Source: JBPBQZ01 sp050955105
GTDB taxonomy: Bacteria > Pseudomonadota > Gammaproteobacteria > Burkholderiales > Burkholderiaceae
Reading direction: 5' to 3'
DNA: 64,000 bases
Assembly: GCA_050955105.1 (NCBI GenBank)
Contig: JBPBQZ010000014.1
Coordinates: forward strand, 20,390 to 84,389
Shown here: in pieces, positions 57,431 through 64,000 of the stretch
How positions within the stretch are numbered: position 1 is the stretch's first letter
Layout of the letters: each line of letters begins with the position of its first letter
Notes under the pieces: generated by a model
Seen by the model: only the letters and a program-made list of their open reading frames with translations
Databases searched by the model: none
Told to the model about the DNA's origin: nothing
Translations under genes and position numbers: made by a program

Positions 57431-58746
57431 CTTCCATCAAAGAACAACTCCGCGTGCAGATTCTGCAATTGGTTCATGAGTATGGCTCTCTGGCTACCAG
57501 GCCGGATCCCTTCGTGCAAGGCACGTCAATTGTGCCACCGTCAGGCAAGGTGATCGGTGCGCGCGAACTGGAAATGATGGTCGATGCATCACTCGACGGC
57601 TGGCTTACGACCGGCCGCTTCAATGACGAATTTGAGAAGCGCCTGGCGGCGTTCATCGGCGTCGATCATCTGATCACCGTGAACTCCGGCTCTTCCGCGA
57701 ACCTGATCGCGTTCTCGACGCTGACGTCGCCGAAGCTTGGCGAGCGAGCGATCAAACCGGGCGACGAAGTGATTGGCGTCGCGGCAGGCTTTCCGACCAC
57801 CGTGAATCCGATCCTTCAATTCGGCGCCGTGCCTGTATTCGTAGATATCGAAATCGGCAATTACAACATCGATGCATCGAAGGTGGAGGCGGCAATCAGC
57901 CAGAAGACAAAGGCCATCATGTTGGCGCATACCCTCGGCAACCCGTACAACCTCGACGTAATCGTCGCGCTTTGCAAGAAGCACAAGCTCTGGCTGATCG
58001 AGGACTGCTGCGACGCGCTCGGCTCGACGTATCAGGGTAAGCTCGTTGGCACGTTCGGCGACATCGGCACATTGAGCTTCTACCCTGCGCACCACATCAC
58101 GATGGGCGAAGGCGGCGCTGTCTTCACGAACCACTACGAACTCAAGCAGATCGCCGAATCTTTCCGCGACTGGGGTCGCGACTGCTACTGCGCTCCGGGC
58201 AAAGACAATACCTGCGGTAAGCGCTTTTGCCGCAAGCTTGGCGAGCTACCGGAAGGCTATGACCACAAGTACACGTATTCGCACCTAGGCTACAACCTCA
58301 AGATCACCGATGTGCAGGCCGCCTGCGGTCTCGCTCAGCTTGAACGCGCACAGTATTTCATCGAGTCGCGCCGGCGTAACTTCGCCTACCTTGCCGAGCG
58401 CCTCAAGACGTGCGAAGAGCAACTGATTCTTCCCAGGGCGACGCCAAATTCCGATCCGTCGTGGTTTGGCTATCCAATCACCATCAAGCCGGATGCCGGA
58501 CTGCGCCGTCTCGACCTGCTCACCTATCTCGACCAGGAAAAGGTCGGCACACGCCTTCTGTTCGCCGGCAATCTGACCCGCCAGCCGTACATGCTCGGGC
58601 GCAACTATCGCATAAGTGGTGACCTGACGAATACCGACGTCATCATGAACGATACGTTCTGGGTCGGCACATTCCCCGGCCTTGGGAAGCCGCACCTCGA
58701 CTACGTTGCGGACAAGATCGAGACGTTTCTTGGCATCAATTTCTAA
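57427..58746 (+). CDS. rfbH: CDP-4-keto-6-deoxy-D-glucose 3-dehydrase (E1)
   Basis: This PLP and iron-sulfur enzyme (DdhC, E1) removes the 3-hydroxyl with electrons from an E3 reductase. The PLP-anchoring Lys of normal aminotransferases is replaced by His in [16 protein letters not shown] (H222/H223), as in known E1. The [2Fe-2S] motif is exact: C195-X57-C253-X1-C255-X7-C263. The 439-residue length fits. No E3 gene (DdhD) is seen in the window; it may be elsewhere. Confidence 0.96.
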   Translation: MTSIKEQLRVQILQLVHEYGSLATRPDPFVQGTSIVPPSGKVIGARELEMMVDASLDGWLTTGRFNDEFEKRLAAFIGVDHLITVNSGSSANLIAFSTLTSPKLGERAIKPGDEVIGVAAGFPTTVNPILQFGAVPVFVDIEIGNYNIDASKVEAAISQKTKAIMLAHTLGNPYNLDVIVALCKKHKLWLIEDCCDALGSTYQGKLVGTFGDIGTLSFYPAHHITMGEGGAVFTNHYELKQIAESFRDWGRDCYCAPGKDNTCGKRFCRKLGELPEGYDHKYTYSHLGYNLKITDVQAACGLAQLERAQYFIESRRRNFAYLAERLKTCEEQLILPRATPNSDPSWFGYPITIKPDAGLRRLDLLTYLDQEKVGTRLLFAGNLTRQPYMLGRNYRISGDLTNTDVIMNDTFWVGTFPGLGKPHLDYVADKIETFLGINF

Positions 58747-58788
58747 GCGTTTTGCACGTGCCAATTTTATCGAGCAGCGAACCCAAGT

Positions 58789-59220
58789 ATGTTGAACAAG
58801 CTGAAGGCCGTGGTCGCGGCGGACCCGGATACGCGCAGCAAAATGATTCGATATTTGCTGGTCGGCGGCTTCAACACTTGCTTCGGTTACGTCGTCTCAA
58901 TCGGTCTCTATTACCTGTTGAGCCACCGCCTGCATATTGTTGTTATCGGTCTGCTTGCGAACGTGGTGTGTATCAGCGAGTCGTTTATTGCCTACAAGCT
59001 ATTCGTGTTCACGTCTCGCGGAAGCTGGCTCAGAGAATATTTGAGATGTTACGTCGTGTATGGGGGCAGCGCGTTGATCGGCATCGCTGGACTGTGGCTG
59101 CTAGTCAATGTGATCGGCATCTCGTTCTGGATTGCGCAGGGTGCTCTGGTGATCGTTAGCGTCGTGATCTCATACACAGGGCACGACCGCTTCACCTTCA
59201 ACAAAGCACAGCACGGATGA
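58789..59220 (+). CDS. GtrA-family membrane protein
   Basis: A 143-residue protein with four hydrophobic segments; the N-terminal MIRYLLVGGFNTCFGYVVSI and TGHDRFTFNK ending are typical. GtrA proteins are thought to flip undecaprenyl-phosphate-linked sugars. It is followed by a GtrB-like transferase with an ATGA overlap, which supports a sugar-decoration role for this pair. Confidence 0.88.
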   Translation: MLNKLKAVVAADPDTRSKMIRYLLVGGFNTCFGYVVSIGLYYLLSHRLHIVVIGLLANVVCISESFIAYKLFVFTSRGSWLREYLRCYVVYGGSALIGIAGLWLLVNVIGISFWIAQGALVIVSVVISYTGHDRFTFNKAQHG

Positions 59221-60155
59221 GCGACAGAAAACTAATCAGCATCGTTGCAGGTTGCTTCAACGAACGCGACAACATCGCGGAATTGCATGCACGCATCACA
59301 GCAGCCATGCTGCAGATGCCGCAGCACGACTACGAGATTATCCTCATCGACAATGCGTCGACTGACGGCACGGTCGACGTCATCCGCGAAATCGCCAGTC
59401 AAGACGAGCGCATGAAGGCAATCGTCAACGTACGCAATTTCGGACACATCCGTTCGCCCTATCACGCACTATTGCTCGCGAACGGCGACGCCGTGATTGG
59501 CATGGCCTCCGACCTTGAAGATCCACCCGAACTACTGCCTGAATTCATCCGGAAGTGGGAAGCAGGCTTCAAGATCGCTATTGGCGTACGTCGCAAGCAC
59601 GAAGAGCGTGGCCTGATGGCGCTGATGCGCAAAGCGTATTACTCGCTCATCACGCGCATCTCGGAAGTGGAGCAAGTGCGAAATTTTACTGGCTTTGGCT
59701 TATACGACCGCGCGGTGATCGACATCCTGCGCCGCATCGATGACCCTTATCCGTATTTTCGCGGCCTCATTTGCGAGATAGGCTATCCGCGAGCGGAAAT
59801 CTTGTTCGACAAGCCGTTGAGGAAGCGCGGCACATCGAAGGGAAACTTCTTCGTGTATCTCGATAGCGCCCTGCTCGGCATCGTGAATCACTCGAAAGCA
59901 CCCCTCCGGCTCGCGACCGTCATGGGAATCGGCATGAGCGGCATAAGTTTCTTCATGGGCATCTACTATCTGGTTCGAAAGCTGTTCGCATGGAACGAAT
60001 TCCAGATGGGCCTCGCGCCGCTTGCTATCAGCCTCTTGTTCTTCATGGGCATGCTGTTTCTGCTCTTGGGGTTGCTTGGCGAATATATCGGCTTGCTGGT
60101 CACCCAAACGGTGCGGCGCCCGATGGTCGTCGAGCAAGAACGTATCAATTTCTAG
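59217..60155 (+). CDS. Family 2 glycosyltransferase, GtrB/ArnC-like
   Basis: A 312-residue GT-A glycosyltransferase with VAGCFNERDNIAEL, IDNASTDGTVDVI and ASDLEDPPELLPEF at the nucleotide-sugar site. Two C-terminal membrane segments (MGIGMSGISFFMGIYYLV and LLFFMGMLFLLLGLLGEYIG) match the GtrB/ArnC group, which transfers a sugar to undecaprenyl phosphate. With GtrA next to it, it probably makes the lipid-linked sugar for modifying the polysaccharide; the donor sugar may be the dideoxysugar from the neighbouring genes. Confidence 0.88.
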   Translation: MSDRKLISIVAGCFNERDNIAELHARITAAMLQMPQHDYEIILIDNASTDGTVDVIREIASQDERMKAIVNVRNFGHIRSPYHALLLANGDAVIGMASDLEDPPELLPEFIRKWEAGFKIAIGVRRKHEERGLMALMRKAYYSLITRISEVEQVRNFTGFGLYDRAVIDILRRIDDPYPYFRGLICEIGYPRAEILFDKPLRKRGTSKGNFFVYLDSALLGIVNHSKAPLRLATVMGIGMSGISFFMGIYYLVRKLFAWNEFQMGLAPLAISLLFFMGMLFLLLGLLGEYIGLLVTQTVRRPMVVEQERINF

Positions 60156-60162
60156 AGTAGCG

Positions 60163-61248
60163 ATGCACGACATTCCGCAAGGCTTCACGATCTTTCGTGA
60201 AGACCTCGAACACGTTTCCAAGCAACTCGACGCTGTCTGGCCAAACCTTCGTGGCGCCCGCATATTCATCACGGGAGGCACTGGTTTTTTTGGTATTTGG
60301 CTTCTCGAATCGCTACTTTGGGTGAACCAGACGCGCGAACTCGGCATACATCTAGCCGTGCTCAGCCGCGCGCCCGAACGCTTCCTGAACGAACGCGCGC
60401 CGCATTTGCGCAGGCGGCAGGGATTGAGTTTCGTCGCGGGCCGACTGACAGACTTTGATATTCCGGCTGAACCGTGCACGCACATCCTGCATGCCGCTTC
60501 GGAAACCAATCTCGAAAAAACCGGCGACTGGGCAGAACGGCATCTGACTTCTGCGATCGACGGAACGCGGCGCGTGTTAGAGATGGCTGTTGAGCACCAG
60601 TGCAAGTCGATGCTGGTGACGACCTCGGGCGCCGTGTATTCGCAGGCGGACTCGATCGTCGGCCAGCATCGTGTCGAGGGTCCAATGGGCGTTGCCGACT
60701 TCGTATCTGAGCGCAGTGTCTACAGTCAGGCGAAGCGCACGATGGAGATCATGACCGCGATCGCTGCGCAAAAGCATGGCTTCAACGCGCTGATTGCCCG
60801 CTGCTTCGCCTTTGTCGGCCCTTATTTATCACTCGACGGCAACTACGCAATCGGTAATTTCATGCGCGACGCGCTGCGCGAGCGGGAGATTGTCGTCGGC
60901 GGCGACGGCACGCCGTTGCGCTCCTATCTTTACGCAGCGGATCTCGTGGTGTGGCTGCTGACAATTTTGGTACGCGGGCGCTCTGGCCGGCCGTACAACG
61001 TGGGCGGCCATCAGCCGATATCGATCGGTGATTTGGCTCGCACCGTCGCGGCGATGGCTGGCCGTCCGGAAAGTGCGGTGACGATCAGGGACACACCTGT
61101 TCCAGGTGCGATTCCGTCCGCGTATCTGCCGTCGCTCGCACGCGCCGAGAAAGACCTAGGTCTACGCGTTGCAATTCCCATGGAAGAAGCGATTTTGCGG
61201 ACCTTGGCCTGGCATAGGAAACAGCGAGGAATGAGTGGAGCGCAGTGA
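60163..61248 (+). CDS. NAD-dependent epimerase/dehydratase family protein, probable nucleotide-sugar reductase
   Basis: A 361-residue extended SDR with GGTGFFG (38-44) and catalytic YSQAK (Tyr187, Lys191) after TTSGAVYSQ. Placed directly before a YerE-like enzyme and after the ddhABC genes, it is the best candidate for the last reduction of a CDP-dideoxyketosugar (YerF-type or abequose/paratose-synthase-type). Sequence alone does not separate these. The start at 60163 is 8 bases after the previous stop. Confidence 0.75.
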   Translation: MHDIPQGFTIFREDLEHVSKQLDAVWPNLRGARIFITGGTGFFGIWLLESLLWVNQTRELGIHLAVLSRAPERFLNERAPHLRRRQGLSFVAGRLTDFDIPAEPCTHILHAASETNLEKTGDWAERHLTSAIDGTRRVLEMAVEHQCKSMLVTTSGAVYSQADSIVGQHRVEGPMGVADFVSERSVYSQAKRTMEIMTAIAAQKHGFNALIARCFAFVGPYLSLDGNYAIGNFMRDALREREIVVGGDGTPLRSYLYAADLVVWLLTILVRGRSGRPYNVGGHQPISIGDLARTVAAMAGRPESAVTIRDTPVPGAIPSAYLPSLARAEKDLGLRVAIPMEEAILRTLAWHRKQRGMSGAQ

Positions 61249-61358
61249 TGCAAAAAGTCTTGCAAGCGTACATCGGCGCCAGCGCGCAGTAACCGAACAA
61301 GCCATACCAGGCGATCAAAGCGAATCAACGACGGTAACGTTCAGACGGATAGATTTAG

Positions 61359-63152
61359 ATGGCAATCAGTATCGCAGACTATGTTTTCCAGCGCGTCGCC
61401 GAACAGGGTGTCAAAGACGTATTCATGGTGTCTGGTGGGGGCATCATGTACCTGTGCGATGCCTTGGGCAGGTCGCCGGACTTGCAGTACTGGTGTAACT
61501 ACCACGAGCAGGCGTGCGCGATCGCGGCGGAAGGCTACGCTCGCGTCACCGAAGGCCTTGGCGTCTGCCTGGTGACGACCGGACCGGGCAGTACCAATGC
61601 CTTGGGCGGCGTCGCCGGTGCATGGGTCGATTCGATTCCGGTGTTGGTAATCTCGGGCCAGGTTCGTACGGGCATCATGGCCGACTACACCCGTCAGCGT
61701 CAGGTCGGCCCCCAGGAAATCAACATCACGCCGATGACCGAACCGGTTACGAAGCATTCCGTCACCGTGGCGCATCCTGAAAACCTGCGCTACGAACTGG
61801 AAAAGTGCCTGTACCTGGCGCGCGCCGGCCGTCCTGGTCCGGTATGGCTCAATCTGCCGCTAGACATCCAGTCGGCGATGATCGAGCCGGACAAGCAGCG
61901 CCCGTACATCCCCGAGGGGAAGGCTACCCCGGATCTCAGCCAAGCTCTCGTTGCGCAGATCGCCGATATGCTCACAGCGTCGAAGCGCCCGGTCATCATC
62001 TGCGGCAATGGGGTGGTGCTGGGTGGTGCGAGACAGTCGTTCCGCGAGTTGGTCGAACGGCTGCAAGTTCCGGCGATGTCCACCATCAGCGCAATGGACG
62101 TGCTCGCGGAGGATCACCCGTTGTTCCAAGGCCGCATCGGTCCGGGCGGACAGCGCCGCGCGAACTTCGCGCTGCAGAATGCCGACCTGGTACTCGCACT
62201 CGGCACGAGTCTGTCGATCTCGGCAATCGGCTTCAGCGACAGGTTCGCGCCGAAGGCGAAGAAGATCATGGTGAACATCGATGCGGGCGATCTCGAAAAG
62301 AAGAATATCGAGATCGACATGCCGGTGCTCGCCGACGTGAAGGAATTCATCGGCGCACTCAGCGCGAAGTTCGAATCGCGGGCGCAGCACGCGCCGCAGC
62401 GCTGGCTCGACGCCTGTGCCAGATGGAAATGCGAATACCCGCCGATGCCTTCAGCGGAATATCTGCAAAAAGACCACGTCGACATCTACAGTGCCTACGA
62501 CGAACTGTCCCGCCAGCTTGGCGACACGGACATTGTCGTGAGCGGCAACTCTCTTGACGGTTGCATCATCGCGTATCAGAACCACCGTGTAAAACACGGT
62601 CAGGTGGCGTTTACGAGCGCCTGCATGGGCGCGATGGGGTGGGATCTTCCTGCGCTGATAGGCGCGTGCATCGCCGACAACCGCAAGCGTCGCGGTGTAC
62701 TTGTTACCGGTGATGGCAGCGTCTTATTCAACATCCAAGAATTGATGTTCCTAGGGCACAACCATCTCAACGCAAAGCTGTTTATCAGCAATAACGACGG
62801 CTATCAAAGTATTCGGAATACGCAGACGCGCTTCTTCGACGGTCGGCAGGTCGGGACGGACAGGCATTCCGGCGTGGGCAATCCGAATTTCGAACAACTG
62901 GCCGCAGCGTTCCATCTGAAGTACATACGCATAGACACCAACGACCAGCTCAAGGGATCGATTGCGAGAGTGTTTGCCGACGATGGCCCGTGGATCGTCG
63001 AGATGCGGGTGTCGCAGGCGCAGCAACGCTTCCGCGCAAGCTCGTATCGAAAACCAGATGGCACGATTGGCTCACGCCCGATGGAAGACATGGATCCGTT
63101 GCTGCCGCGTGAAGAGATGGAACGCAACATGACGATGTTCGACAACGACTAA
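61359..63152 (+). CDS. Thiamine-diphosphate-dependent enzyme, YerE-like (acetohydroxyacid-synthase fold)
   Basis: A 597-residue protein with the catalytic Glu50 in YHEQACAIAAEGYAR, and the thiamine motif GDGSVLFNIQELM (GDG at 451-453) followed by FISNNDGYQSIRN. It is homologous to acetolactate synthases. In yersiniose A synthesis, YerE uses pyruvate as donor of a two-carbon unit added to C4 of a CDP-3,6-dideoxy-4-ketohexose. The presence of rfbF, rfbG and rfbH makes the same reaction likely here. A plain acetolactate synthase is unlikely, as no regulatory subunit gene is adjacent. Confidence 0.78.
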   Translation: MAISIADYVFQRVAEQGVKDVFMVSGGGIMYLCDALGRSPDLQYWCNYHEQACAIAAEGYARVTEGLGVCLVTTGPGSTNALGGVAGAWVDSIPVLVISGQVRTGIMADYTRQRQVGPQEINITPMTEPVTKHSVTVAHPENLRYELEKCLYLARAGRPGPVWLNLPLDIQSAMIEPDKQRPYIPEGKATPDLSQALVAQIADMLTASKRPVIICGNGVVLGGARQSFRELVERLQVPAMSTISAMDVLAEDHPLFQGRIGPGGQRRANFALQNADLVLALGTSLSISAIGFSDRFAPKAKKIMVNIDAGDLEKKNIEIDMPVLADVKEFIGALSAKFESRAQHAPQRWLDACARWKCEYPPMPSAEYLQKDHVDIYSAYDELSRQLGDTDIVVSGNSLDGCIIAYQNHRVKHGQVAFTSACMGAMGWDLPALIGACIADNRKRRGVLVTGDGSVLFNIQELMFLGHNHLNAKLFISNNDGYQSIRNTQTRFFDGRQVGTDRHSGVGNPNFEQLAAAFHLKYIRIDTNDQLKGSIARVFADDGPWIVEMRVSQAQQRFRASSYRKPDGTIGSRPMEDMDPLLPREEMERNMTMFDND

Positions 63153-63283
63153 ACGAAAGATAGCAAGAATGACCAGCGGCCACGTTCGTCTGGACCGCCG
63201 CCGGGCATGAGCGAGCAGTCACCAAGCGCGCCGCTCGTCGGTCAGCGATCTTGCCTATTTCCAAAATTCGCGGAAGGAACGCA

Positions 63284-64000
63284 ATGTATTCCAAGACAAA
63301 AATCCTGGTCACCGGCGCGGACGGCTTCATTGGATCGCATCTGACCGAACATCTGGTGCGTGCCGGCCACGACGTGCGCGCCTTCGTCATGTATAACTCC
63401 TTTAATTCCTGGGGCTGGCTCGACCAGGCACCCGCCGATATCAAGTCCGCCCTCGACATCTTCGCGGGCGACATCCGCGATCCGAACGGCGTGCGCAAAG
63501 CCGTCGAAGGCTGCGACGTGGTGCTGCACCTTGCCGCATTGATCGCGATTCCCTACTCGTATCACTCGCCGGATACCTATGTCGACACCAACGTCAAGGG
63601 CACGCTCAACGTCGTGCAGGCCGCGCGCGATCTGGGCGCGCGCGTCGTCCACACCTCCACGAGCGAGGTGTATGGTACGGCGTTGACGGTGCCGATTTCG
63701 GAGGCGCATCCGCTACAGGGTCAATCGCCCTACTCTGCATCGAAGATCGGCGCGGACCAGATTGCGCTTTCGTTCTATGCGTCGTTCGGTACGCCGGTCA
63801 CCGTGTTGCGGCCGTTCAATACCTATGGCCCGCGCCAATCGGCACGCGCCGTGATTCCAAGCACCATCACGCAAATCGCCAACGGCAAGCGCTCGCTGAA
63901 GCTCGGCTCGCTGCATCCAACGCGCGACTTCAACTACGTCACCGACACCGTGCGCGCATTCGAAGCCGTGATGAATTGCGACGCAGCACAAGGCCAGGTA
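63284..64000 (+). CDS. legB: NAD-dependent 4,6-dehydratase, LegB-type, partial at window edge
   Basis: The frame has 239 codons and stays open to the edge. It has VTGADGFIGSHLTEHLVRAG, the characteristic FVMYNSFNSWGWLDQAPADI, HLAALIAIPYSYHSPDTYVD and the catalytic YSASK (Tyr150, Lys154). This set is typical of LegB-family dehydratases that act on GDP- or UDP-N-acetylglucosamine at the start of legionaminic acid or related diamino-sugar synthesis. GGAAGG lies 6 bases before the ATG. It signals that more sugar genes follow to the right. Confidence 0.85.
   Translation, partial: MYSKTKILVTGADGFIGSHLTEHLVRAGHDVRAFVMYNSFNSWGWLDQAPADIKSALDIFAGDIRDPNGVRKAVEGCDVVLHLAALIAIPYSYHSPDTYVDTNVKGTLNVVQAARDLGARVVHTSTSEVYGTALTVPISEAHPLQGQSPYSASKIGADQIALSFYASFGTPVTVLRPFNTYGPRQSARAVIPSTITQIANGKRSLKLGSLHPTRDFNYVTDTVRAFEAVMNCDAAQGQV

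Noticed and set aside
61247..61291. A 14-codon reading frame (MQKVLQAYIGASAQ) between the reductase and the YerE-like gene
   Set aside because: It is too short, overlaps the previous stop and has no ribosome site, so it is likely chance.

Overview
The window is a high-GC, gene-dense chromosomal segment. It most likely comes from a betaproteobacterium of the order Burkholderiales, family Burkholderiaceae. The evidence is the macromolecular-synthesis block rpsU-yqeY-dnaG-rpoD divergent from tsaD, a BPSS1780-type membrane protein, and the codon usage and sequence character of the housekeeping proteins. This is inference from gene content, because no rRNA lies in the window.

Layout. 1-9010: sigma-70 rpoD (cut by the left edge), dnaG, yqeY and rpsU on the minus strand, with tsaD divergent, followed by the isoprenoid-precursor operon xseB-ispA-dxs. 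9117-20166: a quinone-oxidoreductase-like MDR, a Rieske oxygenase, a sulfurtransferase, polA, a LOG-family protein, AMP nucleosidase, a DUF2782 protein, thrB and a membrane protein. 20171-40358: mainly housekeeping genes (uvrD, valS, galU, tusA, a NUDIX hydrolase, a threonine aldolase, alaS, ggt, glnS, a CnoX-like co-chaperone, tcdA, pdxH, cfa, msrA). 40579-41828: a three-gene envelope-stress-type cluster resembling yqjD-yqjE-yqjK. 41866-44825: a minor-pilin operon fimT-pilV-pilW-pilX-pilE, with every junction an ATGA overlap. 44980-45735: a DUF1275 membrane protein.

46484-52950 is an accessory catabolic-looking cassette. An acyl-CoA dehydrogenase and a FadR-type GntR regulator lie on the minus strand. 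Divergent from them are a conserved protein of unknown function, a UGSC-family protein with Cys in the selenocysteine position, a small CxxC protein, an acyl-CoA ligase and a periplasmic binding protein. Three TGGNNNNACCA-type palindromic sites sit between the two arms, one of them a perfect 17-bp palindrome. This is the best candidate for an undescribed system: it looks like a regulated pathway for activating and oxidising an unknown carboxylic acid.

52951-55595 is a poorly coding, AT-richer junction with a broken formylglycine-generating-enzyme fragment and an acyltransferase. 55596-64000 is the start of a surface-polysaccharide (O-antigen) locus. It encodes the CDP-3,6-dideoxyhexose pathway (rfbF, rfbG, rfbH), a GtrA/GtrB-like pair, a reductase and a YerE-like thiamine-diphosphate enzyme. 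Together these predict a branched dideoxysugar of the yersiniose type. A LegB-type 4,6-dehydratase then runs off the right edge.

No tRNA, rRNA, CRISPR array or intact insertion sequence was recognised. Many long antisense reading frames exist because of the high GC content, and they were not annotated.
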